The position numbers were made by a program, and so were the translations under genes. DNA of 6,083 nucleotides from Hyphomicrobiales bacterium (GTDB lineage Bacteria > Pseudomonadota > Alphaproteobacteria > Rhizobiales > JAUVMS01), in assembly GCA_030600135.1 (NCBI GenBank), contig JAUVMS010000222.1:1-6083 (forward strand), in the 5' to 3' direction. Shown in pieces: positions 1 to 5,519 of this stretch. Numbering within the stretch: the stretch's first letter is position 1; each line of letters starts with the position of its first letter. The notes below the pieces were generated by a model. It was not told the origin of the DNA, did not search any database, and saw only the letters and a list, made by a program, of their open reading frames with translations.

Positions 1-541
1 AAAAGAATGTGTAGGAGAGCGTAATTTGGTCCAACCGCCCTGCGTCAGGGTCGTTGACGATCTCCGGGTCGATGAAAAAACTGACGGGCATGTCAACCGA
101 TTGTCCCGGCTCCAGGGTTTGCTCGGTGAAGCAAAAGCATTCGATTTTGTTGAAGTAACCACCGGCAATCTCTGGCGTCACATTGAAAGTCGCCGTTCCG
201 GTTAGCCGTCGTTTCGTTGGGTTGTGCGCCTTGTAGAACGCCAGCTTCGTTTCGCCCACCTTGACGTCGAGCGTGTGCTCGAGCGGGCGAAACGACCAAC
301 CGAGGCCTTTCGCGACATTTGCATCGAAGCGGATCGTTACAACACGGTCCAGCACCCGATCGGCCCCCGACCTCGCCCTCTGCGTCGTGCCGGCAAAGCC
401 CGTCACCTGGCAAAAGACGCGGTAGAGCGGCACCGCCGCGAACGAGAGGCCCACCATAAAGAGGGCAACACTTGCGAGACCAAATGCGAGACGTCGATGG
501 CGCCTTGCACTGTTTCCCGCAACATCCACTCCCTCGCTCAT
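1..541 (-). CDS. ctaG: Cytochrome c oxidase assembly protein CtaG/Cox11, C-terminus cut by window edge
   Basis: CtaG (Cox11) is a copper chaperone anchored in the inner membrane. Its periplasmic domain delivers copper to the CuB site of oxidase subunit I. Reading the minus strand from ATG at 541-539 gives 180 codons without a stop before the window ends. Residues 1-17 are short and basic (SARRHRR), and about 18-38 form a single membrane anchor. The conserved segment YRVFCQVTGFAGTTQ follows at 40-54, with Cys44. The copper-binding CFCF motif is at 135-138 (Cys135, Cys137), followed by the family-typical EQTLEPGQSVDMPVSFFIDP at 140-159. The last visible residues, LSYTFF, normally lie about 10-20 residues before the end of Cox11, so only the tail is missing. 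The start is 31 bases after the stop of the coxF-like gene, with only a weak GGA-type ribosome site. The position after ctaB and coxF fits a cox operon that continues to the left. Confidence 0.95.
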   Translation of the reverse strand, partial: MSEGVDVAGNSARRHRRLAFGLASVALFMVGLSFAAVPLYRVFCQVTGFAGTTQRARSGADRVLDRVVTIRFDANVAKGLGWSFRPLEHTLDVKVGETKLAFYKAHNPTKRRLTGTATFNVTPEIAGGYFNKIECFCFTEQTLEPGQSVDMPVSFFIDPEIVNDPDAGRLDQITLSYTFF

Positions 542-572
542 GTCCAAAGTCCGCTTATTTCCACCATTTGCC

Positions 573-710
573 TCATAGCGCCCGATTGCCGACGTTTGCC
601 CCCAATCGCACCAGCGTCACAACGAAGAACAGCGCCGCCAGACCGACCAGTGCCCAGGCAATCGCAATGGATCGCATTCGTCTGCGCTTCTCACTTTCCT
701 TCTCGCTCAT
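573..710 (-). CDS. coxF: Small CoxF-like single-span membrane protein (45 aa)
   Basis: This 45-codon gene lies between ctaB and ctaG. The protein begins with a charged cytoplasmic stretch (MSEKESEKRRRMRS), continues with one hydrophobic span at about residues 15-36 (AIAWALVGLAALFFVVTLVR), and ends in a short tail after Gly38 (ANVGNRAL). Its ATG (710-708) overlaps the ctaB stop TGA (709-707) in an ATGA arrangement, which suggests translational coupling to ctaB. Many Rhizobiales have a tiny membrane protein at this place, often annotated CoxF and presumed to help oxidase assembly; its biochemical role is not established. The name here rests on size, topology and position, not on a strong sequence motif. 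Codon use looks like that of its neighbours. Confidence 0.8.
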   Translation of the reverse strand: MSEKESEKRRRMRSIAIAWALVGLAALFFVVTLVRLGANVGNRAL

Positions 711-1702
711 GCGAGCATGCGGCCAACGACCGTCCCGTCAATTCCGACCAATTTCTCCAACAGCAGCGCGGCGAAGATCGCGAACAGGTAAAGGATTGAA
801 AAGCTGAAAAGCCGCTTTGCCGCGGCGTCGCCCGCGCGCCCCTCCCGGGTTCGATAAACTTGCCACGATAATGCAACGAACGCACCCCCGAGGGTCACCG
901 ACGCCACCCCGTAGAGCCAACCCCCTAAGCCCACGAACACTGGCAGCACGGCGATCGGCGCTAGTAGAAGCGCATAAATGAGGATTTGCCGCCGCGTCTC
1001 GTCAGGCCCGGCAACCACCGGCAGCATCGGCACGCCAACCCGCTCATAGTCTCGGCATCTATAAAGCGCCAGTGCCCAGAAATGAGGCGGCGTCCACATA
1101 AAGATGATGAGGAACAAAATTGCGCTTTCCAGACTGACGGCGCCCGTCGCTGACGCCCAGCCGACCATGGGCGGAAAAGCTCCGGCCGCACCACCGATGA
1201 CAATGTTCTGCGGCGTTCGGCGCTTGAGCCACATCGTATAAACGAAGATGTAAAAAGCAATCGTCAGACCAAGCAATGCGCCCGCAACCCAGTTGACCAG
1301 CAGGCCAAGCGTGAGTACCGAAAAGAACGCAAGAACGACTCCGAAGGCTAGTGCATCGTCAGGTGCAATCCGTCCACGCGGAATGGGGCGCGCCGCGGTT
1401 CTGGCCATGCGCGCGTCGATATCGGCATCGAACCACATGTTGAGGGCACCCGAAGCGCCGGCGCCAACGGCGATGCATAACAGCGCTGTCGCCGCCATGA
1501 CCGGGTGCATCGACCCGGGTGCCGCAACGAGACCGACCAGAGCGGTGAACACGACCAACGACATCACACGCGGCTTCATGAGTGCGACGAAATCTTCGAC
1601 GCTCCCACCACTTGCGATTTCCACCCCCTGAGGCTGCGCGGTCATATCAACGCTGCGGCTTGCCATGGTTCGGTTCTCAAAGACTCCATGTTGTATCGGC
1701 AT
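707..1702 (-). CDS. ctaB: Protoheme IX farnesyltransferase (heme O synthase)
   Basis: CtaB is a polytopic inner-membrane prenyltransferase of the UbiA superfamily. It adds a farnesyl group to heme B to make heme O, the precursor of the heme A used by CoxA. The 331-residue reading has MKPRVMSLVVFTALVGL at 42-58. The first polyprenyl-diphosphate/Mg-binding aspartate motif is N88-MWF-D92-A-D94-I-D96 with ARTAARPIPRG after it. KRRTPQNIVIGGAAGAFPPM spans 160-179, WTPPHFWALALYRCRDYERV 203-222, and GVPMLPVVAG 223-232. About nine hydrophobic spans are visible. The usual length is about 290-320 residues, so the first codons may not be used. In-frame ATGs at residue 13 (1666-1664) and residue 20 (1645-1643) are alternatives, and none of the three has a strong ribosome site. 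The gene starts 56 bases after the coxA stop and ends overlapping coxF by four bases. Confidence 0.96.
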   Translation of the reverse strand: MPIQHGVFENRTMASRSVDMTAQPQGVEIASGGSVEDFVALMKPRVMSLVVFTALVGLVAAPGSMHPVMAATALLCIAVGAGASGALNMWFDADIDARMARTAARPIPRGRIAPDDALAFGVVLAFFSVLTLGLLVNWVAGALLGLTIAFYIFVYTMWLKRRTPQNIVIGGAAGAFPPMVGWASATGAVSLESAILFLIIFMWTPPHFWALALYRCRDYERVGVPMLPVVAGPDETRRQILIYALLLAPIAVLPVFVGLGGWLYGVASVTLGGAFVALSWQVYRTREGRAGDAAAKRLFSFSILYLFAIFAALLLEKLVGIDGTVVGRMLA

Positions 1703-1758
1703 CGCTCGTCACGACTATCGTCTTGTTGGTCGGGCGGACACCGTGCCCGACCAATGCC

Positions 1759-3357
1759 TCATTTGACGCGTGGCAGTTCCTCATACGAGTGGAATGCCGG
1801 CGGTGACGGCAACGTCCACTCCAATGTCGTTGCTCCCTCACCCCACGGATTCTCGCCCGCCTTGTTCTTGGCTGCGAACGCCTGATACGTGCAGTAGATA
1901 AATACAATGACGCCCGCGAACGAAATGTAAGCCCCCATCGAGGAGATAAAATTCCACCCGGCAAAGGCATCTGGATAGTCCGCTATGCGCCTTGGCATGC
2001 CTGCCAATCCCAGGAAATGTTGCGGAAAGAAAATAATGTTGGCGCCGACGAACATCAGCCAGAAGTGTAGATTGCCCAGTTTTTCACTGTATGTGTAACC
2101 GGTCATCTTCGGGAACCAATAGTACCATGCCGTAAAAATTCCGAAGGTGGCTCCCAGTGACATCGTGTAGTGGAAATGGGCAACGATATAGTAGGTATCG
2201 TGCAGCGCCCGATCGAGGCCGGCGTTGGCCAGGACGACGCCTGTTACACCGCCGAGCGTGAACAAAAAGATGAACCCGATCGCCCACAACATCGGCGTCC
2301 GAAACTCGATCGAGCCGCCCCACATGGTCGCGATCCAAGAGAAAATCTTGATACCCGTCGGGACCGCAATGACCATCGTGGCAAACACGAAATAGGCTTG
2401 TGTATCGACCGATATTCCGGAGGTGTACATGTGGTGCGCCCAAACGATGAACCCTACGGCACCGATCGCCACCATGGCATAGGCCATTCCGAGGTAGCCG
2501 AAGATGGGCTTTTTAGAGAATGTCGAGATGACATGGCTGATAACGCCAAAGCCAGGCAGGATCAGAATGTAGACCTCGGGATGTCCGAAAAACCAAAACA
2601 GGTGCTGGAACAACACCGGATCGCCGCCGCCGTCGGCCGAGAAAAAGGTCGTACCAAAATTGCGGTCCGTCAGCAGCATCGTGATTGCGCCAGCCAATAC
2701 CGGCAGCGACAACAGCAACAAGAACGCCGTGACCAGGATCGACCAGACGAACAACGGCATCTTGTGCAGCGTCATGCCCGGTGCGCGCATGTTGAATATC
2801 GTGGTGATGAAGTTGATCGCCCCCAGTATCGACGCGGCGCCCGCCAGGTGGAGCGCCAAAATGGCGAAGTCCATCGCCGGGCCGGGCTGTGCGGAGGTCG
2901 AGAGCGGGGCATAGACCGTCCATCCACCGCCTACGCCATTGGAACCTGGCGGTCCTTCAACAAACAGCGAAATGACCAACAAGGTCAACGCCGCTGGCAG
3001 CAGCCAGAACGAGATGTTGTTCATGCGCGGAAAGGCCATATCCGGGGCGCCGATCTGTAACGGCACCATCCAGTTGCCGAACCCGCCGATAAAGGCCGGC
3101 ATGATCATGAAGAACACCATGATGAGGCCGTGTGCGGTAACGAATACGTTGAAAGTGTGTGGATTGGTAAAGATCTGCATGCCCGGCTGTTGCAGTTCCA
3201 AGCGCATACCGATTGAGAGCAACCCACCGACGAGGCCCCCGACGATCGCGAAGATCAGGTACATCGTACCGATGTCTTTGTGGTTGGTCGAATAGAGCCA
3301 CCGCGTAATGCCAGTCGGATGGTCGTGATCGTGATCCGCTTCAGCGTACAGTCCCAT
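1759..3357 (-). CDS. coxA: Cytochrome c oxidase subunit I (aa3 type, A1 family)
   Basis: CoxA is the catalytic heme-copper subunit of the inner-membrane oxidase. It reduces oxygen to water and pumps protons. The protein has 532 residues, normal for the family, with 12 predicted membrane spans. By family motif, the heme a ligands are His76 (TAHGLIMVFF) and His396, the heme a3 ligand is His394 (HDTYYIVAHFHYTMS), and the CuB ligands are His259, His308 and His309 (WAHHMYTSG). Tyr263 of GHPEVY is the residue that is cross-linked to His259. Glu261 in the same motif marks the A1 type. The D-channel entrance Asp106 (APDMAFPRMNN) and the K-channel Lys337 (PTGIKIFSW) are present, as is the arginine pair 456-457 near the heme propionates. 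The N-terminus is rich in His and Asp (residues 8-13). An AGGAAG-type ribosome site precedes the ATG. The gene lies 68 bases after coxB and is probably co-transcribed with it. Confidence 0.99.
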   Translation of the reverse strand: MGLYAEADHDHDHPTGITRWLYSTNHKDIGTMYLIFAIVGGLVGGLLSIGMRLELQQPGMQIFTNPHTFNVFVTAHGLIMVFFMIMPAFIGGFGNWMVPLQIGAPDMAFPRMNNISFWLLPAALTLLVISLFVEGPPGSNGVGGGWTVYAPLSTSAQPGPAMDFAILALHLAGAASILGAINFITTIFNMRAPGMTLHKMPLFVWSILVTAFLLLLSLPVLAGAITMLLTDRNFGTTFFSADGGGDPVLFQHLFWFFGHPEVYILILPGFGVISHVISTFSKKPIFGYLGMAYAMVAIGAVGFIVWAHHMYTSGISVDTQAYFVFATMVIAVPTGIKIFSWIATMWGGSIEFRTPMLWAIGFIFLFTLGGVTGVVLANAGLDRALHDTYYIVAHFHYTMSLGATFGIFTAWYYWFPKMTGYTYSEKLGNLHFWLMFVGANIIFFPQHFLGLAGMPRRIADYPDAFAGWNFISSMGAYISFAGVIVFIYCTYQAFAAKNKAGENPWGEGATTLEWTLPSPPAFHSYEELPRVK

Positions 3358-3361
3358 GGGT

Positions 3362-3367
3362 CTTCCT
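3362..3367 (-). promoter_or_regulatory. Ribosome binding site of coxA
   Basis: On the minus strand AGGAAG lies four bases before the coxA ATG (3357-3355), with GGA about six bases away. It supports the 532-residue start. It overlaps the TAG (3368-3366) that closes the open stretch following coxB. Confidence 0.6.
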
Positions 3368-3425
3368 ACCTCGCCATTTGCCTTGCGGAGACCGCCCGCA
3401 GGCGATCGATCAGCGGCTTCACCTT

Positions 3426-4301
3426 CTAATTCTTCAATTCAGCGATCGTCTTGCGCTTGTTCGCTTCGACGGCTGCTTGGATTATCGCCCTGGCTTTGTC
3501 TTCGTCTTCCGCCATGGCGGCTGCCCAATTGTTGAAGACCTCTTCATCAACGACCCTGACAGCAATGGGCATGAATGCGTGTCGAATGCCGCATAACTCC
3601 GAGCACTGGCCGTAATAGATGCCCTTTTTGCGCGCGTTGAACCATGTCGACGTGACGCGTCCTGGCACGGCATCGACCTTCGAGCCGAAAGAAGGAATGG
3701 TCCAATTGTGGATGACGTCGTCCGCCGTCACCAGCACGAGCACGTTCTTGTTGACGGGTACGACCACTTCGTTGTCGACCGACAACAGACGCGGTTGATC
3801 GGGCTTTAGATCACCGTCCTCGACCATCACAGAATCGAAGCTCATCTCCTCTTGGTCCGGATATTCATAGCTCCAATACCACTGATGCCCGATCGCCTTG
3901 ATCGTCAGGTCGGGTTTCGGCACGTCGTACTGGGCATAGAGGAGCTTGAACGAGGGAACCGCGATCAACACTAAGATGATGATCGGGATCACCGTCCATG
4001 AAACCTCGATCAGCGTGTTGTGCGTGCTCTTGGACGGGGTTGGATTGGCCCGCGCATTGAAGCGCATCATCGCAAATACCAGCAGGCCGAGGACGAACAA
4101 CGTGATCAAGGTTATGATGACCATGGTCAGATTGTGGAATGAATGAATTTGATCCGAGATCGCCGTGACCGAATCCTGAAAACCAAGTTGCCAGGGGGTG
4201 GGATGCCCGGCTGCTGCGAGCGCGGCCCCAGTCCAAAGTGAGGCGCCCACGAAGGCAACTAGGGCACCTATGCACCGCAGGCCTGCAATCCCCTGCACCA
4301 T
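3426..4301 (-). CDS. coxB: Cytochrome c oxidase subunit II
   Basis: CoxB holds the dinuclear CuA centre that takes electrons from cytochrome c in the periplasm. The 291-residue precursor starts with a signal peptide (hydrophobic core about 10-29, likely cleavage near ALAAAG at 27-32). Two membrane spans follow at about 58-80 and 98-119, then a periplasmic cupredoxin domain. GHQWYWSYEY at 138-147 carries the conserved aromatic electron-entry patch. The CuA ligands are all present: His198 (IHNW), then Cys233, Glu235, Cys237, His241 and Met244 in CSELCGIRHAFM. After the conserved domain comes an Ala/Glu/Lys-rich tail from about 255 to 291, longer than in many CoxB proteins and probably helical. 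No C-terminal heme c motif (CxxCH) is present, so this is the plain aa3 type rather than caa3. The start is well supported by AAGGAG seven bases upstream. It is the first gene of the leftward operon. Confidence 0.98.
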   Translation of the reverse strand: MVQGIAGLRCIGALVAFVGASLWTGAALAAAGHPTPWQLGFQDSVTAISDQIHSFHNLTMVIITLITLFVLGLLVFAMMRFNARANPTPSKSTHNTLIEVSWTVIPIIILVLIAVPSFKLLYAQYDVPKPDLTIKAIGHQWYWSYEYPDQEEMSFDSVMVEDGDLKPDQPRLLSVDNEVVVPVNKNVLVLVTADDVIHNWTIPSFGSKVDAVPGRVTSTWFNARKKGIYYGQCSELCGIRHAFMPIAVRVVDEEVFNNWAAAMAEDEDKARAIIQAAVEANKRKTIAELKN

Positions 4302-4308
4302 CGTCGAA

Positions 4309-4314
4309 CTCCTT
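4309..4314 (-). promoter_or_regulatory. Ribosome binding site of coxB
   Basis: The minus strand reads AAGGAG seven bases before the coxB ATG, an almost ideal Shine-Dalgarno sequence. It is the strongest such site seen in this window and fixes the coxB start. Confidence 0.8.
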
Positions 4315-4407
4315 ATCGTCCAAGTCCAAACAACAACTGTTCCACCGCTTGGTATGCTCGCAACCCGACGTCAAGCCGTCATTCACCTGACAGCCGTCGG
4401 ACAAAAC

Positions 4408-4438
4408 CGGTTCGATCCGCTGCGAGAGCAACGAACCG
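4408..4438. repeat. Seven-base inverted repeat in the divergent control region
   Basis: CGGTTCG at 4408-4414 and its reverse complement CGAACCG at 4432-4438 are separated by 17 bases. The left arm overlaps the palindrome AACCGGTT (4405-4412). It lies about 107-137 bases before the coxB start on the minus strand. It could be a regulator binding site or a weak hairpin, and an inverted repeat this short can also arise by chance. Confidence 0.3.
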
Positions 4439-4638
4439 ATCGCGCATTGCCCCGCCCGGCATGTCAGATCGCGTCGTCCAATTCGAGCCGCTTGAGCGTG
4501 GTAGACCCTCGTGCCGAACCAAACACCAAAGCTCCCGAATGCGACAAGTCCGGCTTGCTGCGGCATATCTTCGCGTTACGATGAGCGAGGGTCGGCGGCG
4601 CGGCCCTACGTCGTATCAAAGGCCCAATTCAGCCAGAT

Positions 4639-4667
4639 TTTACAGGCAGACCGAATGGAGCAATATA
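4639..4667 (+). promoter_or_regulatory. Candidate sigma-70-type promoter for the ialB-family gene
   Basis: TTTACA (4639-4644) is followed after 17 bases by AATATA (4662-4667). The first hexamer differs from TTGACA at one base. The second is an AT-rich -10-like element in an otherwise GC-rich stretch. It lies about 120 bases before the likely start codon. This is pattern recognition only; shifted -10 readings (ATATAG) are equally possible. Confidence 0.35.
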
Positions 4668-4778
4668 GCGCGTCAACGAAGCCGACGAGGGCGAGCTCAA
4701 CGCCCCGTGAAAAGTCACCTAAAGCACGACGAATCCAGTTAGGTAAACGAAGCGTCTGCGACGTTTTGAATCAACTCC

Positions 4779-4782
4779 GAGG
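4779..4782 (+). promoter_or_regulatory. Ribosome binding site supporting the TTG start of the ialB-family gene
   Basis: GAGG lies eight bases before TTG at 4791, a normal spacing. It favours the TTG start. The competing in-frame ATG at 4830 has only an AGG at 4817-4819, ten bases upstream. Confidence 0.4.
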
Positions 4783-4790
4783 CGGGAACC

Positions 4791-5333
4791 TTGAAGCCAA
4801 TTGAACGATCGAGGATAGGCGCGCTGACGATGTGCTCGGCGCGGATTGTCACCACAGCACTGGCCTTGGTCGCCATGTCTGGTGGTTCAGCGCCAATCCA
4901 GGCCCAAGAGACCAAGGTCAAATCTCAGCACGGCGATTGGCAGAAGGTCTGTAAGACGCCACCAGGCTCGAAAAATGACATTTGCGCACTTGTCCAAGAC
5001 GTCACCTCGGAAAGCAATCCGAATGTCGGCTTGAGCGTGCACTTTCAGAATAGTCCGAGCGGGAACAAAGTGTTGCGTGTTTTTGCTCCACTCGGAATTC
5101 TTCTGCCGCCAGGGCTCGGCCTGCAAATCGACGATCGCAAAGTCGGCCACGCGCCCTTCGTACGTTGCCACGTCGTCGGATGCTTCGCGCAGGTCACGCT
5201 GACCAGTGACTTGGTTAAGAAGTTCCAAGCAGGCAAGACCGCTTGGTTCATTGTCTTTCAAACCAAGGAAGCCGGCATCGGCATTCCGGTTTCTCTCGAT
5301 GGCTTTACCGAGGCGCTTGCGAGTTTGGAGTAG
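4791..5333 (+). CDS. Invasion-associated locus B (IalB) family secreted protein
   Basis: IalB-family proteins are exported proteins of alphaproteobacteria named after a Bartonella invasion locus. In free-living relatives their role is unknown. The 180-residue reading from TTG has a signal peptide: Arg/Lys-containing start, hydrophobic core about 19-29 (IVTTALALVAM), and likely cleavage near PIQAQ-ETK at 35-42. The mature part starts with the family-typical HGDWQKVC (47-54), with a second cysteine in KNDICALVQD (61-70). A beta-rich region follows with GILLPPGLGLQIDD (102-115), then a cysteine pair in VRCHVVGCFAQ (Cys126, Cys131), and it ends in VFQTKEAGIGIPVSLDGF (155-172). The four cysteines suggest two disulfides in the periplasm. 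Size fits the family. An ATG at 4830 (167 residues) is the alternative start and gives a more ordinary signal peptide. The gene is divergent from the cox operon and has no same-strand partner in the window. Confidence 0.85.
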   Translation: MKPIERSRIGALTMCSARIVTTALALVAMSGGSAPIQAQETKVKSQHGDWQKVCKTPPGSKNDICALVQDVTSESNPNVGLSVHFQNSPSGNKVLRVFAPLGILLPPGLGLQIDDRKVGHAPFVRCHVVGCFAQVTLTSDLVKKFQAGKTAWFIVFQTKEAGIGIPVSLDGFTEALASLE

Positions 5334-5519
5334 GCGCGTTCCGCACCGTCGTCGCAACCCTTAGTTGTCCGACCGGTTGCAGCACCACGGTTCCATCGTG
5401 CATGCCCGCAATTTGGGACCGCAGAACCCTCGCTATTGCAGTTCTGCCCAATAACCCCGCCCCAGCGAGCCAGATCGTCAGGCGGTCACGTGCTGGGACT
5501 TCGCACGATACTTCGGCTA
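5334..5519. other. Short gap between the ialB-family gene and the IS element
   Basis: These 186 bases follow the ialB-family stop and end at the TA beside the IS boundary. No gene or strong terminator hairpin is visible. The best hairpin is a four-base stem CACG/CGTG near 5387-5401 without a T-run. The minus strand has an open frame through this stretch (see findings), but it has no start, ribosome site or recognisable family. Confidence 0.5.

Larger units (their letters stand above)
4302..4790. other. Divergent control region between coxB and the ialB-family gene
   Basis: These 489 bases separate two genes that point away from each other, so the region should hold promoters for both. No reading frame in it looks like a real gene: the longer ones lack a ribosome site, have Arg/Ser-rich composition, or are out-of-frame readings that continue over coxB. 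On the minus strand a TTGACG hexamer (4374-4369) could be a -35 element for the cox operon, but no good -10 lies at the right distance. On the plus strand a better promoter candidate lies at 4639-4667. A short inverted repeat lies at 4408-4438. I found no tRNA, riboswitch or clear terminator here. Confidence 0.6.

Noticed and set aside
93..413. Minus-strand open frame of 106 codons inside ctaG
   Set aside because: It is a frame-shifted reading of ctaG; the true frame contains CFCF and the other Cox11 motifs and runs uninterrupted from 541 to the window edge.
2170..3060. Long plus-strand open frame (296 codons) opposite coxA
   Set aside because: It lies wholly antisense to coxA, is rich in Arg, Gln and Asp in the manner of a complementary reading of membrane-protein codons, and has no family resemblance.
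707..4301. An unusual or novel oxidase variant
   Set aside because: CoxA and CoxB carry the standard aa3/A1 ligand set and proton-channel residues, with no heme c fusion, so this is an ordinary cytochrome c oxidase operon.
4369..4374. TTGACG on the minus strand as -35 of the cox promoter
   Set aside because: No convincing -10 hexamer is found 16-18 bases downstream, so it is mentioned only in the control-region entry.
3865..4566. Minus-strand open frame of 233 codons across the coxB start
   Set aside because: It is an out-of-frame reading over the N-terminal part of coxB and its upstream region; coxB itself has every expected motif and a strong ribosome site.
4461..4804. Two overlapping plus-strand open frames of about 95 codons upstream of the ialB-family gene
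   Set aside because: Composition is Arg/Ser/Gln-rich with no hydrophobic core or motif, neither has a good ribosome site, and one runs into the ialB-family start in a different frame.
5387..5401. Possible terminator hairpin after the ialB-family gene
   Set aside because: The stem is only four bases (CACG/CGTG) and no T-run follows.
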